The notes under the pieces were generated by a model that was not told the origin of the DNA, made no database searches, and worked only from the letters and a program-made list of their open reading frames with translations. Source: Silene latifolia (taxonomy: Eukaryota > Streptophyta > Magnoliopsida > Caryophyllales > Caryophyllaceae). From it: DNA of 64,000 bases. Position numbers and translations under genes: made by a program. Shown piece by piece: positions 1 through 10,610 of the stretch; the first letter of the stretch is position 1; every line of letters begins with the position of its first letter. The DNA lies in contig NC_133536.1 in the NCBI RefSeq assembly GCF_048544455.1, forward strand, positions 22,942,152 to 23,006,151, read 5' to 3'.

Positions 1-1037
1 CAAGGCAACAACATGGGCGGGTTATCTGGAGCTCCTTCCTCCCGACTAACTGGGCAAACAAACGTCGAATGAAAAAGAAATTCGTTACCGAGCTCCAATG
101 GAACTGCCAATTGCTTCATTATGTCCCATTCATGTGGTTTCGTAGCCATAAGAGTTGCCAACTTCACTAGAATCGGTAATCCTTCAAGACCTGCTTCCAA
201 AGTCACAGTCAATGGGGACCGAGAGGGTTGACCCAGTATAACACAGAACTCTCGTGACAGCTCGTCCGCTAATGTTTCCCATGTTGTTGAAGACAGCATC
301 TCTTTGTATGGGCATTTGTCAAGCTTTTCAATCCACAAAACACAGATAGTAAGTTTTTGTACTTCATGCATGTGTGAAGAAGAGAAAGGAGAAATGTGTA
401 ATTTGACATAGTGGAGAGCTTCGTCTCGTTTTCCTTGCTTCAGTAATTCTACAAAGTGGTGTTGGTGAAGTTTCAGGGCTAGGCTTGAACCATTCTGTTT
501 GAGCTTTTCGTGATTTGCGGATGCCCAATTTAGTGCAGGCTGTAAATTTTTGGCATGGATTGCCTCCAAAATTTGATATAATTGAGTAAAATGAGTTTGC
601 ATAGCATTGGGATTTGGTCTGCCAGCCTCCTTCATCAAACACTCCCCAATATCGAACAGTCCTTGCCGGAAGAAATGATTTGAGACGATCTCATTAATAG
701 TCTGGACATCAAAATCAACGTTTCGATATGCCTTGGATATGTCTGGATTAAATACCTTTTCAAGGAGCTTAAGATATTTGGTAATGTTTGTGTTCAGCTC
801 TTTCTGGGTGCTTTCTAACTCTTTTCCCGAACCAATTGCTTTAAGCTTGATTTTAAGCTGTGTCAAAGTGGACTTGTGATCAACCATAAGGGAGGGGTCT
901 TGATCTGACTGCAATGTTACCAAAGCTTGTTCGATTTCATTGTTTATTGTATCAACCACTTCATAACATTTTGAGGATGACAGCTTTTGCTTCTTCGCTA
1001 CATGCTCGAAAGATCCACGCAAGGCACTCAGCTCCAT
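1..1037 (-). CDS. RMD5: RMD5/RMND5-like subunit of the GID/CTLH E3 ubiquitin ligase (5' part, runs off left edge)
   Basis: Reading from 1037 down to 1 gives 345 uninterrupted codons starting MELSALRGSFEHVAKKQK. Visible parts in order: an N-terminal helical segment; a LisH motif at about residues 113-145 (INEIVSNHFFRQGLFDIGEC); a CTLH region at about 147-205 with the typical LQPALNWA stretch; a CRA region to about 300; and the start of the degenerate RING-type zinc finger at C328 (FVCPVSREEGAPDNPPM). The reading frame stops at the window edge, where the rest of the RING should follow. In yeast and animals this protein pairs with Gid9/MAEA to form the catalytic RING heterodimer of the GID/CTLH ligase; the same role is inferred here. 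The start is the first Met, 22 nt after a good 3' splice site (AG at 1060-1061), so the upstream leader is spliced. Only the coding part present here is intronless. Confidence 0.93.
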   Translation of the reverse strand, partial: MELSALRGSFEHVAKKQKLSSSKCYEVVDTINNEIEQALVTLQSDQDPSLMVDHKSTLTQLKIKLKAIGSGKELESTQKELNTNITKYLKLLEKVFNPDISKAYRNVDFDVQTINEIVSNHFFRQGLFDIGECLMKEAGRPNPNAMQTHFTQLYQILEAIHAKNLQPALNWASANHEKLKQNGSSLALKLHQHHFVELLKQGKRDEALHYVKLHISPFSSSHMHEVQKLTICVLWIEKLDKCPYKEMLSSTTWETLADELSREFCVILGQPSRSPLTVTLEAGLEGLPILVKLATLMATKPHEWDIMKQLAVPLELGNEFLFHSTFVCPVSREEGAPDNPPMLLP

Positions 1038-2960
1038 GACACGCACCACCTAACAGATCCTGCAAGGGAAAGAAAAGAAAAAGATGACAAGATTGTATAA
1101 TTACTGATTGAAAAATACGTACTACCTTAAGCTACATACCCAAAAGCATTTCCTCCACCTGTTCAAAACATTTTTAGTTGCATATATTGGAAGAAAAAAA
1201 GTGTGGTGTTTTCCTTTTAGCAAAAAAGTGTACAGGCGAAATTAAGGAAATCCAAGCCGCATTTATGTGTATGAATAAACATCAGACCACATATTAACAC
1301 ATTCGTAAGGATGATCTTTGGTCTAAGAGGCTAAGAAACAAAAACACTCATTCCAGGAACCTAAAACAATAAGTAGATGAGCTAACCAAATTTACACGCT
1401 AAACGGAAACTCTAGTGACAAATACATGAAAAGGACTCTTATGTTCAAAATTCCTAGCTACAGAGTATTAAAAGACTGATACAGCTCTACCAGAATTACA
1501 AGCTTCACAAGGTGCTGCCTTTCTTTTTGAAAAATTTAAGGCTTTAAGCAACTGCAACAAATATGTACAGAAATAACCAATGGGGTTACAAGTTACAACA
1601 GTTAGGACTAATTTGAATGAAAGAGGATTTGGAGGGAAATTGAGATTAAGGAAAGGGACGGAAGCAATTTTCTTTGAACTAAAATCATTCAAAGATAGGA
1701 GACATTTGGAAGAAAATGAACCCCATCCATTCCTTCTGTCCTCTTTTGTATTCAAACAAAGGGTTAAAAACAATGCAAATGCCCTACTTTCAAAGTGTAG
1801 GATGTCTTATACAGATAACCGAGTAAATCGAATACTAAACACTTCCTTCAAACAAACCATTAAACATACCTTCAACCACATCAGTGAACTACCAGTCTAC
1901 CACTTTACCCATGCAACAGAAACAACCTCCCCCCACCCCACAAGAAAAAATGCCAAACTTCTACCCTGCAACAGGGACATCCCCCCATTCAAAATAACTT
2001 CTTCCTTTTACCATGAAACAGATAATAACTACCACTTTACTCTTTTCCTTTCTCACAAACCACAAACTTCACAAGTGTGACTTTGGTTAATTGCAAAAGC
2101 AATGATAAAATGAATTGAAAGACACATCTACACAACATAAATACTTATTGTAAACCGCCTTACAACAACAAGAACCTCAATCCCACAATGAAATGTGGTC
2201 GGCTGACATGAATCATCCTTTAGAACCACCTAGCGTGAACATCATCGTAAAAACAATATGAATATTCCATTTTTAAGTCTGCTAAGGTAAACCACGTCTG
2301 TCATGAACCAAACCATTACCACACCAAAATATCGCTCACATAACTCCGGCAAAGCATGCAACCAACTTATAATTTACTCCTTCCTCCGTGAGCCCATGGT
2401 ATTGAACTGTGTACATTTTTCAAAATATGTGCCGAAAAATTGGAATATTTCATCACCTATCCAATTTCAATTCCACAATTTAATCCTTCAAAGATCACAT
2501 ATCCAATAATTGTATCCAACATCCTTCTAGATTCAGTTATCAAAATTAGGGTTTATTTATTTCGTCACAATCATAAAATTCCTTCATAATACAATCCACA
2601 TGCAAAATATACCACCAAATTATTCACAAGACGCTAAATTTACAAAACAAAATCATACGAATCACACAAACACGAAAGATACCAGAAATCAAAATCCAAA
2701 TTCCAAATTCTAAATTCATCAACGAAATCGCGAAGATAATAAACATGATCATCATCATCATACTCTGATAACACGAAATTAAAGGCACAAATAGATTAAA
2801 GATTATGCAAAATTGTAAAATTGAATAAAAAAAATTAGGGATGAGAGACGAACCCTAGAAATTGTGGATTGAATAGTGGAAGTCTGGAAAATTAGGAGTC
2901 GCAAATTTGAGCGGGTATTTGGTGCGAAACGTATCAGCTTCAATAGCGTGCGAAGTTTGT
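1038..2960 (-). promoter_or_regulatory. Spliced 5' leader and promoter of the RMD5-like gene
   Basis: An acceptor (TTGCAG) lies at about 1060-1065. A possible tiny leader exon lies near 1138-1157, flanked on the minus strand by AACAG and GTATGT. A pyrimidine-rich, TAGGGTTCGTCTCTC-type leader lies at about 2840-2960, as is common in plant 5' UTRs. I infer a long 5'-UTR intron of about 1.7 kb. No coding exon was recognised in it. A plus-strand open frame at 1580-2080 has no domain and no codon bias and is not called. Confidence 0.45.
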
Positions 2961-3330
2961 ACTCTCCTATTTTAACTGTTTTACGGCGTATGTGTTGTTA
3001 TCCAATTTGTGCAATTATTGCTTGTGAACTGTGATTAGTTTTTTTTTTTTTTTTTTTTGACGTGAATTGTGATTAGTTAGTGCTCCTATAAAACGATCAT
3101 ATATACTCCTTATAAATCGTCTTATATTTTTTTCATATTAAGAATTATGGTGAGATGATTTTATAAAGGGATTAATGGGTTATGATAAATATTAAATACA
3201 ACTCAATGGGTTGTATTTAAGAAACTAAAAAAGAAATAAACACTTAATATATCTATTAATTGCATTGATTAATGCGTAATTTATTCTCTTATTTCTAAAT
3301 TAAGACCAAATTTAGAAGGGTATTAAAACC
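2961..3330. other. AT-rich intergenic stretch
   Basis: No gene seen. It holds a poly-T run at about 3040-3058 and short AT-rich direct and inverted motifs around TGGGTTGTATTTAA. Confidence 0.6.
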
Positions 3331-3938
3331 TGTTCCGGGTGTAATTCCGGAGCAAGTATCGTTACCACCCGTGGCTTGTAGAATAATGTCTTTGGTTGAA
3401 CCCTTCTCGCTCCTATCGTCTCTCTCGGCCTTTCCTGCAACAATGAACGAACTGAGGGCTTGGCTTTGTGCCAAGCGTACCCACTCCGACGCCCAAGTCA
3501 GTGAACTTAGAGGTATAAGTTGTATATTAATTGGCTAGGGATGTATTGTAGAGAGATAAGGGAGATATTACCAGATGAATAGTGTATTTTAGGTTTAGTT
3601 GTGGGATCCTTTCCTCAATGAGGGTTGAGGAGTATTTATAGACTTTCACCTTTTGTCACGTAGTGGCTAAGTGGCCAAGTGGCTAGCAGGTGGAAAGACT
3701 GACTTGCCCTCGGCCGAGGGACCTATGGCAGGCCGGCGGGCCCTGTTGACCCGCCGCCGAGGGGTCTTGGATATGAGTTCGCGGATATATGCCCCGGCTA
3801 GTCGCCGTAGCCGAGACTCAGTGACAGTAAGCCGACAGCCTCGTCGGTGAGGCTGTCTAAGTCGTTGACTTGCTGTGGATATCTTTGACCTTGCTCAGTA
3901 TGTTGACTCGGTAAGAGGGTGCAGAATATGCCCCATCA
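3331..3938 (-). repeat. LTR (3' copy in element orientation)
   Basis: 608 bp, TGTTCCGGGTG at one end and GCCCCATCA at the other. It matches 6149-6759 almost throughout. A TATA-like TATTTATAGA occurs inside. Confidence 0.9.
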
Positions 3939-4018
3939 AATTGTTCCGGGTGTAATTCCGGAGCAAGTATCGTTACCACCCGTGGCTTGTAGAATAATGT
4001 CTTTGGTTGAACCCTTCT

Positions 4019-5905
4019 CGCTCGATTGCATCTTTCGGCTCGTTCCCCCGTCACTCCCGGCTTTGGCCGAGGTGATCGAGGTTTTGGCTCGATTGCATCT
4101 TTCGGCTCGTTCCCCCGTCACTCCCGGCTTTGGCCGAGGTGATCGAGGTTTTGGCTCGATTGCATCTTTCGGCTCGTTCCCCGTCACTCCGGCTTTGGCG
4201 AGGTGATCGAGGTTTTGGCTCGATTGCATCTTTCGGCTCGTTCCCCGTCACTCCGGCTTTGGCCGAGGTGATCGAGGTTTTGGCTCGATTGCATCTTTCG
4301 GCTCGTTCCCCGTCACTCCGGCTTTGGCCGAGGTGATCGAGGTTTTGCTCGATTGCATCTTTCGGCTCGTTCCCCGTCACTCCGGCTTTGGCCGAGGTAA
4401 TCGAGGTTTTGGCTCGATTGCATCTTTCGGCTCGTTCCCCGTCACTCCCGGCTTTGGCCGAGGTGATCGAGGTTTTGGCTCGATTGCATCTTTCGGCTCG
4501 TTCCCCCGTCACTCCCGGCTTTGGCCGAGGTGATCGAGGTTTTGGCTCGATTGCATCTTTCGGCTCGTTCCCCCGTCACTCCCGGCTTTGGCCAAGGTGA
4601 TCGAGGTTTTGGCTCGATTGCATTTTTCGGCTCGTTCCCCCGTCACTTCCGGCTTTGGCCGAGGTGATCGAGGTTTTGGCTCGATTGCATCTTTCGGCTC
4701 GTTCCCCCGTCACTCCCGGCTTTGGCCGAGGTGATCGAGGTTTTGGCTCGATTGCATCTTTCGGCTCGTTCCCCGTCACTCCGGCTTTGGCCGAGGTGAT
4801 CGAGGTTTTGGCTCGATTGCATTTTTCGCTCTCGTTCCCCGTCACTCCGGCTTTGGCGAGGTGATCGAGGTTTTGGCTCGATTGCATCTTTCGGCTCGTT
4901 CCCCGTCACTCCCGGCTTTGGCCGAGGTGATCGAGGTTTTGGCTCGATTGCATCTTTCGCTCGTTCCCCGTCACTCCGGCTTTGGCCGAGGTGATCGAGG
5001 TTTTGGCTCGATTGCATCTTTCGGCTCGTTCCCCCGTCACTCCCGGCTTTGGCCGAGGTGATCGAGGTTTTGGCTCGATTGCATCTTTCGGCTCGTTCCC
5101 CCGTCACTCCCGGCTTTGGCCGAGGTGATCGAGGTTTTGGCTCGATTGCATCTTTCGGCTCGTTCCCCGTCACTCCGGCTTTGGCGAGGTGATCGAGGTT
5201 TTGGCTCGATTGCATCTTTCGGCTCGTTCCCCGTCACTCCGGCTTTGGCGAGGTGATCGAGGTTTTGGCTCGATTGCATCTTTCGGCTCGTTCCCCGTCA
5301 CTCCGGCTTTGGCCAAGGTGATCGAGGTTTTGGCTCGATTGCATCTTTCGGCTCGTTCCCCCGTCACTCCGGCTTTGGCGAGGTGATCGAGGTTTTGGCT
5401 CGATTGCATCTTTCGGCTCGTTCCCCCGTCACTCCCGGCTTTGGCCGAGGTGATCGAGGTTTTGGCTCGATTGCATCTTTCGGCTCGTTCCCCCGTCACT
5501 CCCGGCTTTGGCCGAGGTGATCGAGGTTTTGGCTCGATTGCATTTACCGGCTCGTTCCCCCGTCACTCCCGGCTTTGGCCGAGGTGATCGAGGTTTTGGC
5601 TCGATTGCATCTTTCGGCTCGTTCCCCGTCACTCCCGGCTTTGGCCGAGGTGATCGAGGTTTTGGCTCGATTGCATTTACCGGCTCGTTCCCCGTCACTC
5701 CCGGCTTTGGCCGAGGTGATCGAGGTTTTGGCTCGATTGCATCTTTCGGCTCGTTCCCCCGTCACTCCCGGCTTTGGCCGAGGTGATCGAGGTTTTGGCT
5801 CGATTGCATCTTTCGGCTCGTTCCCCCGTCACTCCCGGCTTTGGCCGAGGTGATCGAGGTTTTGGCTCGATTGCATTTTTCGGCTCGTTCCCCCGTCACC
5901 TCGGG
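4019..5905. repeat. Tandem array of about 29 units of 64-67 bp
   Basis: The marker CTCGATTGCAT recurs 29 times from about 4020 to 5866 at 64-69 bp spacing. Units carry GGCTTTGGCCGAGGTGATCG and TTCGGCTCGTTCCCC. Length classes differ mainly in C-runs (CCCC/CCCCC) and GGC/GGCC, so units fall in and out of the 22-codon frame. Open frames across the array on both strands are therefore a by-product of repetition. A few units share the variant TTTACCGG, which suggests duplication of unit blocks. Confidence 0.93.
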
Positions 5906-6148
5906 GGGCCTTGCCCACTTCTTCCCCTCATTCTTGCTCAGGGCAAAAGACCTCGACCGGTGGAGGGCTACGCAACCCCAGAATTGTGGACGGTATCATC
6001 TTGGCAGAATTCGGTTTCGTCGGTCACGAATACCTCCTTTTGTTTCGACATCTTCTTAGCTTTTTGGGTGGGTTTTTGTTTTGTTTATTTTTTGTTTGGG
6101 AATGAATGTGACTAGCTTCTAGTATCTTTCCCCACAGACGGCGCCAAT

Positions 6149-6759
6149 TGTTCCGGGTGTAATTCCGGAGCAAGTATCGTTACCACCCGTGGCTTGTAGA
6201 ATAATGTCTTTGGTTGAACCCTTCTCGCTCCTATCGTCTCTCTCGGCCTTTCCTGCAACAATGAACGAACTGAGGGCTTGGCTTTGTGCCAAGCGTACCC
6301 ACTCCGACGCCCAAGTCAGTGAACTTAGAGGTATAAGTTGTATATTAATTGGCTAGGGATGTATTGTAGAGAGATAAGGGAGATATTACCAGATGAATAG
6401 TATATTTTAGGTTTAGTTGTGGGATCCTTTCCTCAATGAGGGTTGAGGAGTATTTATAGACTTTCACCTTTTGTCACGTAGTGGCTAAGTGGCCAAGTGG
6501 CTAGCAGGTGGAAAGACTGACTTGCCCTCGGCCGAGGGACCTATGGCAGGCCGGCGGGCCCTGTTGACCCGCCGCCGAGGGGTCTTGGATATGAGTTCGC
6601 GGATATATGCCCCGGCTGGCTAGTCGCCGTAGCCGAGACTCAAGTGACAGGCCGACAGGCCTCGTCGGTGAGGCTGTCTAAGTCGTTGACTTGCTGTGGA
6701 TATCTTTGACCTTGCTCAGTATGTTGACTCGGTAAGAGGGTGCAGAATATGCCCCATCA
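6149..6759 (-). repeat. LTR (5' copy in element orientation)
   Basis: 611 bp copy of 3331-3938, followed by AAACC, the right target duplication. Confidence 0.9.
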
Positions 6760-6764
6760 AAACC

Positions 6765-7044
6765 CATTGGGTTGTATATAGCATTTCCCTTAATTAATTG
6801 GTAAGATATGTGAGATTGTTTTGCAAAAGGGATTTAATTAATCGGCAAAATATGTGAATGATGAAGATTAAGGTAGAGTTAACAAACATTTAATCAATTT
6901 AAAATATGACATAGAAGCAATAGAAGATTGCATAGTAGAGTTTGATTCTATGGCTCATTGCTCAAGTAGGTGTAAGGCACATGAGTAGGTCAAGTAGGCA
7001 ATCAAATGAATACTCCTCTGGACTAGTATAATTCATCTGGGTAA
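6765..7044. other. AT-rich spacer
   Basis: No gene or bounded element recognised. AAGTAGG-type short repeats occur. Confidence 0.5.
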
Positions 7045-7347
7045 CTAGGGGTCGTTTGGTTGCATATAGGAATTTGTATTGCCTAAAAAGTCATAAAACA
7101 CGTGAATTTTTAGAATTCACGTGAATTGCAAAAAATTGTTTGGTTGTCATGAAGGAAATGCACTTCATGTAGGCATTCTCACTTACCTAGGGGGCCTAGG
7201 TAAGCAACTTCCTCCATTATAGAGGAATTGGAATTCATGAAAACTTTCAATTTATGTGAATTGAGGTAACCAAACAACATACCCATTTTGCAATTCACAT
7301 AAATTTAAGTTCCTGCATTGTTTAGTGGGTAACCAAACAACCCCTAG
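7045..7347. mobile_element. MITE with CTAGGGGTCGTTTGGTT termini
   Basis: Left end CTAGGGGTCGTTTGGTT and right end AACCAAACAACCCCTAG are inverted copies differing at one position. The inner halves (ACGTGAATT, TTCACATAA) also pair. About 300 bp, non-coding. The termini resemble PIF/Harbinger (Tourist) MITEs; the target duplication is ambiguous (TA or CTA) because the terminal bases are themselves symmetric. Confidence 0.75.
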
Positions 7348-7457
7348 ATTGTGACTTGTGATTGATCAGGTTTTTTTATGTAGGGTATGATTTTTATTTT
7401 AAAATTTTAATTAAATGAATACTCGTAAATTAGTAGGTCAAGTAGGCAATTAGCACC

Positions 7458-7942
7458 TAGGTAGCACGGACACTTCTCCTAATCAGCCGTCCCGTGTCCG
7501 ACACCGTGTCGGACACCGACACTCCTCGGACACACGTCAAAACGTGTCGGACACCTATAAAGCCGTGTCTAATTTTCAACATTTATTCGGGCACGTGTCC
7601 GACACGTGTCCATGGTATTTCGGCCGTGTGCGACGCGTGTCCATGACATTTGGACATCATTTGGGGTGAATGATGTTCTTTAAGCGTGAAATGAGCTATT
7701 GAAAGAGATTGATTAAAAGATTCGTTTGGATGGTAAATTAAAATGAGTTAATATCAATGGCAAGTTTTAACTTCACTTATTTAAATTTAATATCAAATAT
7801 TTTTATAAAAAAAAATTGAACGTTTATAATTATAAAATATATATTTTATTACGTGTCCCGTGTCCTAAATTTCAAGGGATGCCGTGTCACGTGTCCGTGT
7901 CGTGTCCGTGTCCCGTATCCGTGTCCGTTTTGGTGCTACCTA
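7458..7942. mobile_element. GTGTCC-rich foldback element
   Basis: Both ends carry TAGGTAGCAC in inverted orientation (7458-7467; reverse complement near 7933-7942). Each arm is rich in repeated GTGTCCGACAC / CGTGTCCGTGTC. The centre is AT-rich and non-coding. Superfamily unclear. Confidence 0.6.
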
Positions 7943-8116
7943 AATTAGCACTTGTGTGTATCTAAATGAGTTAAACAAATCACATTGCGTTATTTATACT
8001 AGTATATTTGTAGTAATTTGGTCATGTTCACGTTAAGTGATTGATGTTACGTTTATCGGTGGCACACTACAACGCTACTTATTGTGTTTGTGAGCTATAA
8101 ATTAACAGGGCCGGTC

Positions 8117-9352
8117 CAGGGGCGAATCTACAGGGGGTGATGGGGGTGAACCCTCACTCCCATTAATTTTAGAAAAAAAAATTAAAATAGTTAAAAAAAA
8201 TATTACCAATTGTATTTTAGTGATGAAGATGAGCCGATGATAGAGGAGATGCAAGGATTTTATTTTATTGATCGTTTTCTGGGTTTGGGTCGGGATTTTT
8301 TCTGGGTTGGAGATAAGGATAACAGGGATGAAGACGAAGGATGATGATGAAGTTTGTTTTCCTGTTTTACCAATTGTATAGGGTGGGTCATGATTTTTTT
8401 ATGAATTAATTTTTGTAATATTATTTATTGTTTAGTGGTGGGACCGTGGAGATGTGGCTTATGGGTAGACAAATGGATCGTGTTTTTTATTTAACTAGCT
8501 TGTTTTTTACATTCTTATTAACTAGTATTGGTATCCGGGCCTTTCCGAACTACCTTTATTTATTAAAATTTATTTTCAATTAAATAAAACTACTTAAAGT
8601 TGCATAATCATAAATTTATCACCAATATATTTTTTTATGACATATCTTAAAATTACGATCAAATAAATTATGAGACAAATTCACTACTCCTGCTATTTAT
8701 ATTTTACTTAAATTGATTAGCTAATTTTTTTTCATAAAAACCGTGGAGGTAAATCTTGTGCAGATCAAATTTGTGCATAGTGTGAGCATTTCAATTTTAT
8801 GAATATATCCAAATAAAAGATTATATCCATTTATAGTTCAAGATACACCTATAGAATAGACTATAATAATAAACCCCAAGTCTATATTCTTAAATTTTAC
8901 GCGGGAAAATTTGGAAATTCACCTATTATTTTAGTGAAAAATTCTTGTGTATTTCGGGAGGACGGTACTCCTTACACTCGAGCTATTAAAATATTCCATT
9001 TTGTGAATTGTTTTTGAGTGTAAGGAGTACCGTCCTCCTGGAGTACACAAGTATTTTTCTATTTTAGTAGATAGGGGATTATTATATCGACCGAGATTTT
9101 TATCATACTATTAAGTATTAATAAGTAATAACGTTGTTTTACCCATATTAGACATAATATAACATTAGAAATATATATAAATAAAAATATAGCCAAAAAA
9201 CCTTGTAAAACAAAAATCGACCGCGATGAGCAATTTTGGTCCGCGACAAGCGGTTCGGGAGCGATTACGTGCCACCTCGATCGCGACCGATACTGAGATT
9301 TAAAACCCTGACACCCGTCACCCCCGTTCTATAAATCCTAGATTCGTCATTG
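8117..9352. mobile_element. hAT-like element nested in the hAT MITE
   Basis: Ends CAGGGGCGAATCTA and TAGATTCGTCATTG are inverted apart from a few positions, with GGGGGTGA also shared beyond them. GGCCGGTC occurs on both sides (8109-8116 and 9353-9360) as an 8 bp duplication of the host element's terminus. A 10 bp reading of the duplication (GGGCCGGTCC), which would suggest a Mutator-like element, is possible but fits the CA/TG ends less well. Non-coding, 1.24 kb. Confidence 0.75.
8937..9057. repeat. Inverted-repeat hairpin inside the nested element
   Basis: GGAGGACGGTACTCCTTACA near 8957 recurs inverted near 9037, with matching flanks (TTGTGTA / TACACAA) and a loop of about 35 bp. It may be a third, very small foldback MITE. 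Confidence 0.6.
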
Positions 9353-9780
9353 GGCCGGTCCTGTACATTTTGAGGCCCTAGGCAAAATTGTAAAATAGGG
9401 CCCCTTTAAAAAATTTGTTCAAGTAATTCACGTGTCATATTCCAATACAATTCAATCTTTAACGACATTGATTAAAAAACGTGTGTGTTGCACCAATACT
9501 TTTTTAGATAGAACACAAGACCATCTACAATTTGCTAAGATGGTTACCACTAGACTACTTTGCTAATTGTGAATTCTACATGTAATAATTCTAATTGACA
9601 AAAAGCTTAGACTACAGCCTACAAAGTCAACTTTTAGTTCCGTAATTGGGCCCCTATTAAACATGGGCCCTTGTCAAAAAACCCAGCAAACATGCCTTAG
9701 GGCCGGCCCTGTAAATTAATAAGAATTTATAAAGTTTAAGTTGAACAACTTTTAAGGATTTTGCAACGTAGAAAAATGGA

Positions 9781-9783
<3 letters not shown>

Positions 9784-9866
<83 letters not shown>
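9784..9866. repeat. (TA)n microsatellite, left block
   Basis: About 41 uninterrupted AT dinucleotides directly abutting the left terminus of the 9867-12999 element. Confidence 0.95.
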
Positions 9867-9870
<4 letters not shown>

Positions 9871-10082
9871 GAAGGATCAACTAAGGCCAAAGATATATTT
9901 GAGTCCATAAGTTCTATTATGAGCCATTGGATGGAGGGAGATGGAGGGATGAGATGAACCCACCAAAAGTCATTATACAAGCAAATTAACACACTTTACT
10001 AATCCATCCTAATTAACCACTAATTTACTATATATTTGTTTTCTACCCACCCATTTCTCTCTCATCTCACACATTTCACTCT

Positions 10083-10248
10083 TCTCTTCTCTCAAAACCT
10101 AAAAAAAAAACCCAAAAAATCCAAATAAATAAAAAACCCAAAAAATCCAAATAAATAAAAAAAACCCAAAAAATCCAAATAAATAAAAAAACCCAAAAAA
10201 TCCAAATAAATCAAAAAATCCAAATAAATCAAAAAACCAAATAAATCA
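10083..10248. repeat. A-rich tandem repeat of about 31 bp
   Basis: About five units of AAACCCAAAAAATCCAAATA with variable A-runs, decaying at the right end. Followed by a pyrimidine-rich stretch and two poly-T runs near 10361 and 10407. Confidence 0.85.
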
Positions 10249-10610
10249 TTCATTTCTCTCTTCCTCATTCACCACCACCCACCACTATCCCACCCGACAC
10301 CACCCACCGCCCACATCCACCGCCACCTCCACCACCGCCGTCGGTAATTATATAAACTCCTTTTTTTTTTTTTCCAGATTTTGCGTCTCGGTTTATTTTC
10401 GTCACTTTTTTTTTTTTTTTTTTTTTTTTCGATTTTGTGTTAAATTAGTTGTTTGGGGTCGGTTTATTCTATTTCTTAATTTTTGTTAGTTTTTGTTGTT
10501 ATTTATTCTTTTCAAATCTATTCTTATTATACGTTTTTTAAATAAAAATTTCGGGTTTTAAATATCGTTTTTTTTGGTGATGTACTTTTTTTCAACTAAG
10601 ATCTACTAAA

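Larger units (their letters stand above)
3331..6759 (-). mobile_element. Non-autonomous LTR retrotransposon with a large internal tandem array
   Basis: Two near-identical direct repeats, 3331-3938 and 6149-6759, start TG and end CA and are flanked by a 5 bp target duplication AAACC (3326-3330 and 6760-6764). On the minus strand, TTGGCGCCGTCTGTGGGG follows the LTR at 6148-6131. This looks like a primer-binding site, so the element reads on the minus strand. The interior holds a short leader (5906-6148), about 29 tandem units, and a second partial copy of the LTR edge at about 3941-4022. No gag or pol domain is visible. A Ty3/gypsy Tat/Retand-like origin is a guess from the PBS-like motif and the tandem repeats. 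The LTRs are about 99% alike in substitutions with a few small indels, so the insertion is recent. Confidence 0.88.
8106..9711. mobile_element. hAT-type MITE split by another insertion
   Basis: Termini CAGGGCCGGTCC (8106) and GGGCCGGCCCTG (ending 9711) are inverted and start CA. Flanks 8098-8105 and 9712-9719 are both TAAATTAA, an exact 8 bp duplication as made by hAT transposases. The element body (9353-9711, with GGCCCTAGGCAAAATTG) is interrupted just after its left terminus by the element at 8117-9352. Confidence 0.85.

Noticed and set aside
1580-2080. 166-codon plus-strand frame
   Set aside because: It lies opposite the RMD5 5'-UTR intron, has no recognisable domain and an AT-driven composition.
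3857-5900. Many long open frames on both strands (AEVIEVLARLHLSAR-type and EPKDAIEPKPRSPR-type repeats)
   Set aside because: They follow from a repeat unit close to 66 bp that lacks stops in several frames. Frames switch wherever a C-run changes length, and no start, domain or codon preference is seen.
4019-5905. CRISPR-like array
   Set aside because: Whole 64-67 bp units repeat with no unique spacers, in a plant LTR element.
8117-9352. Mutator-like call with 10 bp duplication GGGCCGGTCC
   Set aside because: Moving the boundary by one base gives CA...TG ends and an 8 bp duplication, which fits hAT better; kept only as an alternative.
9657-9992. Open frame with a poly-(IY) core
   Set aside because: Translation of the (TA)n microsatellite.
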